Source: Serinus canaria
Taxonomy: Eukaryota; Chordata; Aves; Passeriformes; Fringillidae
Assembly: GCF_022539315.1 (NCBI RefSeq)
Contig: NC_066323.1
Coordinates: 15,675,719 to 15,739,718 of the forward strand
Length of the DNA: 64,000 bases
Direction of reading: 5' to 3'
This document shows positions 12,966 to 24,025 of the stretch, one piece after another. Both the position numbers and the translations under genes were made by a program. The notes under the pieces were generated by a model. That model did no database searches. It saw only the letters and a program-made list of their open reading frames with translations, and had not been told where the DNA came from. The stretch's first letter is position 1. The number at the start of each line of letters is the position of its first letter.

Positions 12966-13559
12966 CCTACGTAATTTTACCAGACTGTTGCTTGCAACAT
13001 GCATGCACCTTCCTGTTTGTTGCCTTCATTTGTTGCTGAATGTGCTTGTAGCTGTATTTTTACTTCTGCTTTTGTCTGCTAATCTAGTTTACTCCCAAAG
13101 GACAAAAGATTTATTTTACAAATTTACACTTGCACTTCCTAGCACTAAGTGGTGGTTTTGCTCTCAGGTTTCAGGAGTGGTGATGAAAGGTATTTCCCAC
13201 AACACTTGTGAAATTTAAATGAAATTGAGTCCCTACATTAAATTTTTATTATACTTCAAATGTATTATTACAATAATTGGATACTCTTTCTGAGGCTTAT
13301 TATGGTGGGATTGTGTGGTATTTCTTGACCTTTTTAATTAATTTTGCCTCAGATTCATACATTTATTTAATGTTTATCTGTATACATGGATGGGTAGCTA
13401 GCTAGCTAAATATTAATATATTTATAGTTTGTTTCTGGACAATTGTTGTCCTATCTGAATAGTAGTCGTGAAAAAAAAAATAGAAAGAAAGATAACAGGA
13501 AAATATATTTTCAGTTCCAAGCTATCATGTGGGTGAAAAGTGGGGACAGAGACAGGAGG
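12966..13559. other. Unannotated AT-rich stretch
   Basis: AT-rich DNA with a small TAGC tandem (three units near 13396-13408) and an A run at about 13471. No gene or repeat family was recognised. Confidence 0.4.
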
Positions 13560-13750
13560 CAGAAGAAGGAAGGAAGGAAGGAAGGAAAAGGAAGGAGGAA
13601 GGAAGGAAGAAGGAAGGACGGAAGGAAGGAGGAAGGAAGGACGGAAGGAGAAGGAAGGAAGGAAGTAGGAAGGCCGGAAGGAAGGAAGTACGGAAGACGG
13701 AAGGAGAATGACGGACGGGACGAAGGAAGGAAGGAAGGAGGACGGAAGGA
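13560..13750. repeat. Interrupted (GGAA)n / (GAAG)n purine tract
   Basis: About 190 bp of almost pure purine on the plus strand, built mainly from GGAA tetramers. AAGG, GAGG and CGG interruptions become more frequent toward the 3' end, where CGGAAG variants appear repeatedly. The open frames in it on both strands, rich in Lys/Glu/Gly/Arg or in Ser/Phe/Leu/Pro, simply reflect the repeat and are not genes. Long homopurine tracts can form triplex DNA, and tandem GGAA is the core site for ETS-family transcription factors; both are known properties of such sequence, and neither is shown to operate here. Confidence 0.9.
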
Positions 13751-16700
13751 ATCAGTGAATAGTCATAACAGAGAGGTGAAAACACACATATTAAAAAAAA
13801 CCAGTAAAAGCTGTAGATTCCTTCTGTGTTTTTCTGAGGCCTTGAAACAATTTAAAATATGAAAAACTTAGACTAACTGAGAACATTGTATTGATTGGCC
13901 CTGATTTCCTTTCTTTCTTTGTTTTCAATCCAGCCTCTCTCATTATAGCTTCTTAAAATAAATAAATAAAAACTCTTTCTATAAATATCTGAAAGAGTCA
14001 TTCTTATATAATAGCCCTTTCTTGCAGCAAAATTTATCATTATAACAATACTGTAGTAGTTTTGCTGGCAGAATCACAGCCAATCAAAGCTATTACAATA
14101 ATGGAACATTTCATGGTTTGGAAAATTAAATGTGTAACCATGGAACTGAAATGTCTCTTAAATCATATTTGGAGATGTATTTTTCACCAAGTGATTTGCA
14201 CATTATCTCATTCCATCTGAATTTTATTTTCATCAATATTTCACCATTGACTTTTTTCCTTTTTTGTTTCTGCAGTAATTTTGCAATAGAACTTCCCATC
14301 TGCTTTCACTTTTTGCAAACTTGATCATATTTGCTCAGGAAGCAAATCTAAACCTTCTTTTATAACAAGGCATAATTTAACAGCTGACTAATGGTCAAGC
14401 TGTAAATTGTGCTGTAAATAACTAGCATGCTCAGTTTCAGGAGTGAGTAATACTGTTCTCAAAATTAGTAGCTCTTTTTGTTTCCTTACATAAGAAAGTG
14501 GCTGATGCAGTCATTGTTCCAAGACCTGAAATCAGCTCAGGGCACATGAATCCTCAGAAATTTAACCTGTTGGAGAATCATGGAAGCCAGGCACTTTTGA
14601 GTAACTAAGGTAGAAATCTGCAAGTGTTTTTTCTCTATACATACACCAAATGTTTCCTGAGGTGTTCGTATGCACCTGGAGCCATTTTTGGAACTGAGCT
14701 AACATGCAGTCTCCTCTTTCCTAGGGACAGTGTCTGTCTCCTGTGCACAGGAACTTCTAAGGTTTGTTAGTAGAACTCCCTGGACAACTGGAAGAAAACA
14801 TAAAATAAAAATTGAAAAACATAGAGAAATTAAAAATATGCAGAGAAGATAAAAACATATCTGTGGCATGGCCACGGACTACATTTTAACTTGTACAGCT
14901 CAGATGGAACATCTTTCCACTGGAGAACAGAGAATTAGTATAATCAGTGACTGCAAAGCATTCACATGAATATATGGGTTTGAAAAAAATGTTGAATGAG
15001 GAAATGAAGTAAAACCTCATCTTGGTTTTCTTTTTCAGTCATGAGAAAATGTTTTCTTCAGCTTTATAATTTTTGTTTGTATGAAATTGAATGAAATTTT
15101 TGTGGATAAGGGAATATATGAATATAATTTGCATTTTAGTTACATCTCAAAATGAAGTGACAAAATTTGAACAAAACTGTTAGTGATATTAAGATGTGTG
15201 GATTTTTCTGGACCTACAGATTACTGATGACAATGGCAGTGGCTTGAGTGTGATTTGGGTACAGACACACTCAAGGTAGTTCCTCCTGGAAGGTACGGAG
15301 ACACTAGACAGGGTTGGTGAGAGTCTTTTTTGTGAAAGTGATCCAGCTACATCAGAAGAGCAGGTGGGGTTATTAATTTGGGTGCAGAACGAAGCTCTCT
15401 GGGCGCTGTGTGAGGTCAGGTGGGCTCACTGTCCAGGGTCACTGTCAGCCTGGGATTCCCTCACCTTTGGTACAGGGATTGCAGTGCTATTCCAAGGCAC
15501 TGGCCTAGTGACAGGGCTGTTGGCTGCTCTTGGGACATGATTTCTCTGATCAGAAATGCCATCTTGTACCCAAGAAAATGTTCCAGACAAACTTAGTGTG
15601 TATATTCCTGCCAAAAGCTTTGGTTTCAAGTAATTGACATTTTGTTTTGAAAAACAACTTAGAAAAAGACCAACAAGCTCTGGTTTCACACCCTCTGATC
15701 TGACCTGCTTAATGAAACCAGGGCTCCAGTAGTTCTTGCTGCTGGGCTTTTAAAAATCTTTTAAGCTGCCTTCTGTTTTCATCTACATTTCTCTCTTACT
15801 CGACTCATCTGCAGCTATTTTCCTCTCCTTAGGGAGAACCCTGATTTTAGTCTCTCTTACAAAGACTGCCTGCTGGTTTGCTGGCTTTTCCCTTTGCCCT
15901 TTTCCTCCCCAGAAGTGTCCATAACTAAAATGTAATGGGAAAAGAATCATCCCAACCTATTTGCAAACTTGAATTAGGATAATTCTGATATTTGGCAAAG
16001 GTTCAGATCATGTTTTCAAGTAAGATCTGGATATGAGTCCTAAACCCTGAATCCTCTGTCTGGTTGGTTCTTGCAGTACTGTACTCACAAGCAGTTCTAG
16101 CAAGCAAGCCATTCATTAATGTGATTCATCATAGGCTAAGATTTTGTACCTTGTGATTCTTACTGCTCTTTATTTTCGAGTAAAGAAACTAACTTATATT
16201 GGTTTTAAACTTAATAAAAAAATTAGTAACTTTTGCCCTGGTTGTCACAGCATCCTATTGCCACAAATTACCAGAATGTATTCTAGACTTTGGTGTTAGT
16301 AACTGCCAAAGGTAATTTCTTTATACAGTATTTCATGTTGAAAAGGAATAACACCGCATGACGGGGAAGGGAAGTACAGGGGTACTTCTGGATGTGTTGT
16401 GCTTCAGTGAACAAAAGCATTTGCAAATCTCCTTGCTGTGATATAGTAGATTGCAGGAACGCTTTACACATATCTTTCTCAATGTGCCCATAAGTCACAC
16501 AGGGTAAAAAAACCTCCTCTAACTAAAACTGGCAAGTGTTCAGAAACCACAAATATTCAGTGTATTGCCTGGCCATTTTTAAAATGTATTTTGCACTTTT
16601 GGTAGATGTTGTAATGCATTCAGCACAGTGTGAAGTCTTGGCATAGATGCTGGATTCTAAAATAAGATGAGCTCCGCCTTTTAAAAAAGAAATCTTTTCC

Positions 16701-18229
16701 TGTAAAATACCTTTGCTACTAAGGGTTTTTGGGAAGGGGCATAGGAAATTTTTATGATGCTGTTACTACAGAGAAAACAGATTTCTTTTGAATTTTGATA
16801 AATAATCAAAGCAATGGACAAAGCCCTTCTCAGTGAACACTGGGTGGGCAGAATTTTATTGTCTTTATATGTTAGTTTCCTTCCCCAAAAACCTCTTAGT
16901 CAAATGTGCTCTTGTATTGTGCACGTGAAGGTGGCATGTGATTTGGTAGAGTGGGCTGAGTTCTGTCCCACAACACAGTTTCTGAGATTGTTTCCTCCTC
17001 TGCAAATTGCACATCAGCAGCTCTGTTCATGGGGCCTGGTTTAGCCACTGGCTGTGGAGAGCCTTCAGAAATGCTGATGGGTTGGCTGAGTCTATCAGAC
17101 TCCTTTCAGTGAGCACAGACCTAGATAAAGGTGCAGAGCATGAGAAGCTATAGCTGACAGCAGCGGGATTTGCTCACCTTCAGCAGGGCTGCAGCCTTGG
17201 AGTGGTGTCGGAATGTAGGCACTGTGCTTGTTGTGTGGGTGACACCCCGAGAGGTGCAGTGCAGTGTGCTGGGCTCCTGTCCTTAGTGTCTGCACAGAAT
17301 ATAAAGGCTATGCAGATGCTAAACTGTTGTTAAAGGTGGGAAGGTTTTTAGGAGTAGAAAGGAAAGAGGAGGATTAAGTATGCCCATGCAAAACCTGTAA
17401 TGAGCTCCATATAGGAGAAATTCCTGCTGTGGCATTATGAAGAAAATATGTGAATACAACTGAAGAGGATTGAGCAATTTTCCATACAGATGGAAACCTT
17501 CCAACTTGTGTCAAGCTGGAGATCTATTGCTCCCTTGCAGGTTCTCCTGTGATGTGTTTTGTACTTTAGGTTTAGTTGTCTTTGAAAGTTCCTATGGAAC
17601 ATTCCCATCCTCTCTAGAGGAATGAACAGAGGAACAGTGTTTTTATGAAAGCCCTGGGGTGGCTGCCCTCCAGGCTCTGCCAATGCTGCAGTGCAGGAGG
17701 AACTGGTGGGCATTTTATAGCTATGGTGTGAGGTGTTGGATCCTGCTGGTACACACTGCAGTGACTGCTACAGGACTTCTTCTCCCAAGGAAAAGTGTAT
17801 GCTAGCTTTGCTCTGCTTTAGATGCACAATACCATGTTCCTGAAGTATTCCCATGAGAAGGAGAAAGGATCTGGAGAGTAGCTCTAGCCTCTTCTGCAAG
17901 AGAGACTAGTTGGACCGAGTAACTTGGCCTCAGCTGCTTTACAATGCTGAGAATTATGTGGTTAATGCAATTGGTGTTAAAATGAGGGCAGAGGTACAGG
18001 GTGTCTTTATTCTCTCACTGTCAGCATTGACTCTGAGATTCTCTTCTAGGCTTCTCTGTTATGTGCCATGAAAACAAAGCAAAATGAGAAAATACAATCA
18101 ATGACATAAAATACTGTTGCCCTTTCTACCTTTATTTTTCTCCACATTTAGGTTTCTTTCTAAGTGAGGTTGGAGCTGATTGCTGTAAGAAATCTTTCTC
18201 CTGAGAGCTGATCACATTTGTTCTTTGAC
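13751..18229. other. Unannotated AT-rich stretch
   Basis: Ordinary AT-rich DNA. It holds a short AAAT repeat near 13954-13971 and a short TTTC run near 13910-13921. Open frames are below 95 codons and resemble nothing known. I saw no repeat family, RNA gene or strong splice-flanked segment. Confidence 0.4.
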
Positions 18230-18579
18230 CAGAGTGCTTCTGGCGGTCCTGAAGGGCCTCAGGAGGCAGTGGGGCTCGCTGCAGCAGGCGCTGGCCCTGG
18301 CTGGCTCTGCCTGAGGAGCAGGTGTGTCACCCTGCAGTGCCATGGGGAGGAAGTGGCTCTGGGCAGTGCCATGTTCTGTGTGCCCCTGCCAAGGGCAGGC
18401 CTTGTTGCTGTGCCGCAGGGTGGTCTCCTCGTTAACATGGTTTCACCCTGTTACCCGTGTTGTTCGCTTCCATATATGATCCCTCACGTGTGCTCCATCA
18501 TGATTACGAGCGCAGGGCTGGCTCTGGGAGCCAGGGAGCTTTGCAGAGCACCTTTGTCACTGCAGCCAAGCTGTGGTGA

Positions 18580-19205
18580 GAGGGGGGTGTCCCCCGGCGC
18601 CGAGCCCCTTTGGCTGCTGTCAGCCCTGCAGTGTGCTGCCGCTTCTGCAGCTGCGCCGTGGAGCAGAATAAACCTAAATTGGTTTGTTTATGAGGGCTCC
18701 AGGGAGCCGTTTTGCAGCCCTGGAAGCTCGTCTCGTGTGTTTCCCTTGCAAGTGCCGTCCCTGTCTCGCAGGGTATGCCTCTGAAGTGCTTCCAGCTGCT
18801 GGCTGCACCTCTGAAGTGCCCTGCTGGGAACCTGCAGCCCATCCCTGGGCGGCACGGCGGGCAGCAGCCGCTGCTGCTTCGGGAGCCCAGGTTATTGTCC
18901 TCGCTTGGCACAGCCCGTCTGGCGCTGCCGCGGCTCGCTGTCTGTGCCTGGAGGCAGGACTGGCTCTGGAGATGTAGCCGGGTAGCGGCTGCCCGCAGCA
19001 TGCGGGGATGGGAGCGCTTCCGAGGGGATGGACTGTGGCCCTTGGGTGTGCTAAGCGCTGCAGGGCGGGTGGAGGTGCCCTGCGGCAGGGCCGCGCCATA
19101 GGGCGACATTTGCCCCCGCTGCCGTCCCCCGGGCGAGGCAGAGCGAACACGAGCCCCTGCCCGGGCTGCCAGAGCTCCAGGCACTCCCCTGGGCACTGCG
19201 CTGAG
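18580..19205. promoter_or_regulatory. CpG island 2 (candidate alternative promoter)
   Basis: CpG dinucleotides are dense here, for example in the stretches around 18645-18660, 18845-18885, 18905-18945 and 18975-19150. No TATA-like box lies at a sensible position, which fits a CpG-type promoter. An island roughly 18 kb from the first could be an alternative promoter of the same gene, the promoter of another gene, or an intragenic enhancer-like island. Two exon-like segments follow within 700 bp on the plus strand, which makes a plus-strand transcript starting here possible. No first exon with a convincing donor could be placed. Confidence 0.5.
18778..18819. repeat. Imperfect 30-bp tandem duplication inside CpG island 2
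   Basis: CCTCTGAAGTGC occurs at 18778-18789 and again at 18808-18819. The sequence between and after the copies is also partly similar (GCTGCTGGC-type). This is a small local duplication. Confidence 0.5.
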
Positions 19206-19467
19206 GCTGCCCAGGTGTGGTGGGGAGGGGAAGAGGGTTCCATCTGGCCTCCTCTTTCTCTTTTGCACCTCTGGGAAAGGAAAGCATGATTTAGCTCCCA
19301 AGCATTAAACAAAAAACCTCTGAAAGGCTATCCCTCCAGAATTGTCTGACCCTCTATGGCTTAATATAAGCATGCCTGAGGATTGATGAGGAAAGGATGT
19401 TGCTCGTGTTGGTAATTACAAGTTTGCTCCTTTCAGTGTTTTTTTTATTCTGATTGTTCCATTTCAG

Positions 19468-19608
19468 CATTTAGCCTTTATCGTAGGTGTGTGCAAATGC
19501 ATTCTGCTGTGTCAGGAGCTTTACTTAGCTATTCATGTGCTCATACCCTTGGTAAGATACTTATCCTTTCAGGCAGATCAAAGACATATGTTTGGTCGTT
19601 TGGAAAAG
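19468..19608 (+). other. Exon-like segment A (unidentified)
   Basis: A long pyrimidine tract ending in TTTCAG precedes 19468, and a consensus donor (AAAAG then GTAAGC) follows 19608. The 141 bases between are open in one frame for exactly 47 codons. A shorter form is possible, because a second acceptor-like TCCTTTCAG ends at 19572 and leaves a 36-base exon in the same frame, read as ADQRHMFGRLEK. I do not recognise the peptide. The longer form begins with a hydrophobic stretch. The support is splice-site quality, an open phase-0 frame and agreement with the next segment. Against it, chance splice-site pairs are common at this scale. Confidence that it is a real exon is low. Confidence 0.25.
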
Positions 19609-19833
19609 GTAAGCAGGAAGAAAGAAATCTCTTTAAGAGTGATGACATGGTATAACTGCTAAGTAACAAATACAGTTACATACATATATGTGCACATCCC
19701 TCTAATCATTACTGTTGCCCATGATACAGAAATGCATTGCAGTTGAAATCTTTTAGCTAATTGCAATGTCTGTCAGTCAGCCTGTCTTACCAATGATGAT
19801 TTTTTTCTATTTCAATGATCTTCTCTCTTCTAG

Positions 19834-19869
19834 TCAAGAGATGGGGTTCTGCCAACAGAGAGAGAAAAT
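19834..19869 (+). other. Exon-like segment B, 36-base micro-exon candidate (unidentified)
   Basis: A strong polypyrimidine tract ending in CTCTTCTAG precedes 19834 and the donor AAT-GTAAGT follows 19869. The 36 bases read without a stop in phase 0 as SRDGVLPTEREN, continuing the phase of segment A across a 225-base intron with GT and AG ends. If both are real, the joined reading places GRLEK directly before SRDGV. Exact multiples of three at 36 bases fit a cassette micro-exon. I cannot assign it to a gene. A chance arrangement remains quite possible. Confidence 0.25.
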
Positions 19870-21100
19870 GTAAGTTTTGCTTTAAGAAGCAATGTTTAGA
19901 CCTGGTTGATGAGACTAAAATGCAGAATTCTTCCCTCTTCACACAAAGCTAAAGGCAAAAGAGCTAACAGATGATTACTGGGATTCATTTAAAACTCCAT
20001 GTTTCAGTCACAATATAAGCACGTGATGTAGTCAGTGTTGAATAGGAAATGTGGCGAGATGCAGGTGCTCTGTTTATTTGTAGATTGCAATGTGTGGATA
20101 GATAAATAAGTTTCAGTTTAGGAACAGACATTTTTGCATACTGGAGTGTTTAGAATTCAGACAGCCATGGCACTCAGACAGCAGTGGGTCTGCAGGAGCA
20201 GGCCTGTGATGTGTGGAACAGATAACATTCAGCAGTGCAGAGACAAGCGAGCTCTGTGCAGTGAGGGGCTGCCTGAGCTGCAGAGGAGCTCGTTCTGGAT
20301 CAAAGCAGTATAATGCAGAGCTAGCCTGAGCTCATTAGCCTGGGCGTAATGCCATGCTAATATATCTATACTGCTCCCAGGACCAAGGCTAATGGCTCAG
20401 CATGGTGCTATGCTGGGTACTCCCACCAGCTGGTGCAGGGATTTCTGCATTGTATAGTGTAGACATACCATAAGGTTTTCACACCAGCTCTGTAAGCGAA
20501 TAGAAATGGATTAAGGGAAAGATATAGCCCAAGATTTTAAAGAACAGACATGTTTAAATTTGGGTTCTTGAATCCTTGTTCATGAGGAATCCAGTGCAAA
20601 TGTTATGGAAGTCAAGGGCAGTCTTTGGATGGATCAAACTCAAGAACTCCAAAGTCCAAAGTACCTAGTAATTCCTGCTGATGTGATTTTTCAACACCAT
20701 TTAATTGTATCTCTGGAAACAGGCTTGTTGAGCTAGTCAGTCAGATGCTGTGCTGCCTTTTGAATTTATCAGGATTAAAAAGCGACTGAAAGCTTCCTCT
20801 CCTGTTCAGGGAACATTTATATGAAATGTAAAAATAATACCCTGTTGTCTCTCCCTCAAAAACAAGTAGTACACAAACAATAAGTGGTTGGACTAGCTGA
20901 TATTAGTTAATAATGGTCTAACTGCCCATCTCTGGCTGAAGATTTTTTTTTTTTACAAAAAGTAAAAAAAAAGCACTAATGTTGTTATATTTTTATTGAT
21001 ATTTTCACTGATTTGATTATTTGCACCAAACCTGTACTTACTAAGGCTGTAACTCTAGGCGTTAAAGAACCCCCCCAAATAAACTCAAACTAGAAAAGAG
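19870..21100. other. Unannotated non-coding stretch
   Basis: Mixed AT-rich DNA. A poly-T run and a poly-A run lie close together near 20944-20972 and could pair. No further exon-like segment continuing 19834-19869 was found here. Confidence 0.4.
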
Positions 21101-21145
21101 ATACTTCCTAAGTGCATCTGTGGCCCAGATGCACTTAGGAAGTAT
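21101..21145. repeat. Perfect inverted repeat, 20-bp arms, 5-base spacer
   Basis: The left arm (21101-21120, starting ATACTTCCTAAG) is the exact reverse complement of the right arm (21126-21145, ending CTTAGGAAGTAT), separated only by TGGCC. Perfect pairing over 20 bp at this spacing is not expected by chance in 64 kb. The stem is too short for a typical vertebrate pre-microRNA. The likeliest explanation is a template-switch event during replication that copied the arm in inverse. Confidence 0.95.
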
Positions 21146-21692
21146 AGAAAATTGCAGAACTGAACCTGCTATTATACCCAGTCGAGCCTTAGATTGCTCA
21201 GTGAAGGATTTAGGCCCGGAAGACTCAGTGCACTATTAATTCCCAACATGGGAGCTGGTATCAACCAGCTGATGTACATAGGAAATGCAAAATCTTCCAG
21301 TGGGAGTTCTGCCCAGGAAACTACAAGTTCTGGCCTCAAAAGAGCAGGAGGTAGACAGTTTATGTCTGAAAAGAAGTTTTATATTATTTTAGAAAATGCC
21401 ATACAGACACTAGAATTCCAGCACAAGAGATTATTGTCACCCAGTGACAATAATAAAATGTTTACAATGTCCACTTGAAATATAAACTATTCTAAAATGT
21501 AATCTGGCAGGATTTCAGTGAATGAGTAAGGAGACAGAAGTGTGAGGGTCAGAACTGGGTAGAGCTATGTGTCATGGAGAGAGGAATTAAATAGTTTTTC
21601 TTTGCTAAGGCTCATGACATTTCCCTTTTTTTAGCATTACTGAACACATTCTGGAGCTAGATAAGAAATCAAATACCTATTTTGCCAACTTC
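21146..21692. other. Unannotated non-coding stretch
   Basis: A 94-codon plus-strand open frame (21194-21478) is present but resembles nothing I know and lacks splice or promoter support. Nothing else stands out. Confidence 0.35.
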
Positions 21693-21785
21693 ACAGCTGA
21701 GGAAACTGAGGGAGAGACATAAAATGTTGGATTTTCCATGTAAGTAACCTGTGTCCCACAGAAAGTCTAACCTGGGGCTGTTTTT
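21693..21785 (-). repeat. Possible decayed MIR SINE fragment
   Basis: The stretch around ACAGCTGAGGAAACTGAGG at 21695-21713, followed further on by a segment resembling AAGTGACTTGCCCAAGGTCACACAG (here near 21742-21770), follows the order of the 3' half of a MIR element read on the reverse strand. Divergence is high and there is an AT-rich insertion between the matching parts. The call is from memory of the consensus and is tentative. Confidence 0.35.
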
Positions 21786-22861
21786 TCTGTAGTAATGCCC
21801 CAGAACTGCTCTTCTCTGTCATCAGGTCATTGATACTGCAGTGATAAAAACGCCACTAAAAATCAAGGCTGATGTGTTCCTGATTCCCACTCTTCTCACT
21901 CCAGCAGTAGTATACTTGACTTTAATACCTGCTTTTTTGATTCTTTGGGCGCTTTTCTATTCCTTGAAGATTATTGCATATGCTTGTGCTTTGAACTAAA
22001 TGAAAACATATAGTACTATAATAACTATAACTGACATTCTAAATACACTGATTTAAAATTGACAGTTACATCTTCCAGTAGCATTTCTATGATTTTGAAA
22101 ACATCACAAGGTAAATTTCTCTTAGAAAAGTCAGTTCTGTAACACTGTTCACGACTGAAGCAGGATGTGTGGAAATAGTACCTGCTGCAGAATGTCAGGA
22201 GGTCCTGAGGTCAAGTCCCTCTTGGGAAATGGTAATAAATGGTAGCTCAGCTGCTGTGTTCTGAAAATATTTGTCAGAGAAAACTGTTACCTATCCAAGA
22301 AAGATTAGAATCTTCTGTGGCACAGATGGGAGCATGCAACTGTCTGATCAAACATGTGATTAAGTATGTGCCAGTACCCAGAAAGCTGTAGCCTTAAAAT
22401 GCAGCTCATGCAGCATCAACAAAATTGTATTTGCAGTCTAAACAGGGAAGTGGTAACAGTGGTAAATGCTTGTGCTCTAGTGTGCCCCAAAGGTTGTCAG
22501 GATGTGTGCTAGGGGACTGTAAAAAGGATTAGAGAACATGGAAAGATGTTTTCATCAAAACAGGATTCATAATAAATATTAATCTTCCATGTGATTCTAA
22601 ACTGCATTTCTGATGGAATCTTGATGATGGCTCTCTGGTGCTTTGGAGCTCACAAGAAGTATTTATTGAGAGTGGTATTTTTTAAAAGTCCCTGGCTACT
22701 TGGAAAATTTCTTTGTATTCCTACCAGGTCACCTGTCTTTGTTTCCACCCTCTGTAGGGCTCCTTTTTGTGTTTGAGTGTTTGACTTTGGGTTGAGTGTG
22801 TTTGAGTTTGTCCAGGAGTTCTTTTTCATCCACACTGACCTAGCATTTTAACCTGACTTTT

Positions 22862-22901
22862 TCTTTGTTGGGATGACTTCCTCTTTGTTGCGATACCTCC
22901 C
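22862..22901. repeat. Imperfect 20-bp tandem duplication
   Basis: Two adjacent copies of a unit beginning TCTTTGTTG differ at a few positions. This is a small local duplication with no evident role. Confidence 0.6.
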
Positions 22902-24005
22902 TCCTGAGTTTGGAAGAGGTGATTCTTGAATATTAACCAACTTTCTTGGGCATCTCTTCCCTGCATAGCTTTTTTCCATGGCAGTCTTCAGATCTCTGAA
23001 GAGTTTGAAGCAAAGTTTGCTGTCCTGAAGTGCAGGACAGGGAGCTTGTTGTGTGCCCTCCTCACTTTCCCAGGCATCTTGAATTCCACCATTTAAGGTC
23101 ACTTCAATTTTTTTTAAAATTTAAGCTTTTCATTATAATTTAATTTTCTTAATGCTTTATTTAGTTTTCCACTTGCTAGAATTTGTGGTGTGACTTGTGG
23201 GGGAAGGTAACTCCTGCATCAATTTTCTTTCACAGGTTTGAAAGTCATTTAGTGTTGTTTCTCATGGGGCAACAAAGCTCTGGAGTCATGTGTTTAAAAT
23301 CAGCCTCTTTTTGCCAGTGAGCAGGCCTGTTAGAAGGTGTGTTGAGGGCAGAGCAAGGCTGTTTGTTGGCTTCTTTGGAAAAAGAAGTTTAAGGAATGAA
23401 TTTGCAACTTTTCCAGTTTCAACACACAGTCTTGAAATGTCCTTTTCCTCAAATATCCTGTATTTTGTGTGTGTTAACTGATGACCCTGTACTTTCTGAC
23501 AGCAAGCATGGGTTCTAGAGTTCATTGTGTGCTCAGGCAGTCTACCCACACTAAAGCCCTTTTGTACCACAAAATGACACTTTGTAAAGCCAAGAAATGA
23601 GAGGGTGCTGCTGCTGCCCTTCTGAGCTGCACCATTGCCTCATTGCTCCCAGACTCTGAGGGGTTGTGAGCAGCAGGCTGAGATGGCCAAAGGGTTGTCT
23701 TGCTCAAGTGCTTCAGGCAAAGCTGAGTCCCATTAGTCAGGCCTGGCCCCGTGGACAGACTCCTTTTGGGCAGAGCAGTCCTTCAGTGTCTTGGAAAGTC
23801 ACATGCAGTGACCTCCTTTTATCTGCCATTCAGCAGAGACCTGTGGGCTTGGCTAACAAAGGGCAGGAAGAGCAGGATCTCTTTCTGGGAAAGAGGGAAT
23901 GGCATCTTTTTGCCTCATGCTTCTACCTCTTTGCTGAGAGCTATGTATGCTGCTCTTCAGCAGCTTTGTTTAATATTTAAGAGCATTGTTTACTGCTAAC
24001 AGAAG

Positions 24006-24025
24006 GTGTCCTTTGGAAAGGACAC
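24006..24025. repeat. Near-palindrome, 9-bp arms, 2-base spacer
   Basis: GTGTCCTTT and AAAGGACAC flank GG. It is another member of the short-spacer inverted repeat set. Confidence 0.75.

Larger units (their letters stand above)
18230..19260. other. GC-rich block containing CpG island 2
   Basis: Composition rises sharply from the AT-rich flanks. Long overlapping open frames run through it on both strands: about 188 codons on plus at 18218-18784, and about 265 and 212 codons on minus between 18504 and 19312. They overlap out of phase, are rich in Ala, Arg, Pro and Ser, and resemble no protein I recognise. They are best read as the effect of few stop codons in GC-rich DNA. The GC-rich region is broader than the CpG-dense core. 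Confidence 0.6.

Noticed and set aside
13443..13862. Lys/Glu/Gly/Arg-rich and Ser/Phe/Leu/Pro-rich open frames
   Set aside because: Pure translation of the GGAA tract in both directions.
18504..19312. Minus-strand open frames of about 265 and 212 codons
   Set aside because: They overlap each other and plus-strand frames in a GC-rich block with few stop codons, have low-complexity Ala/Arg/Pro/Ser composition and resemble no protein I recognise.
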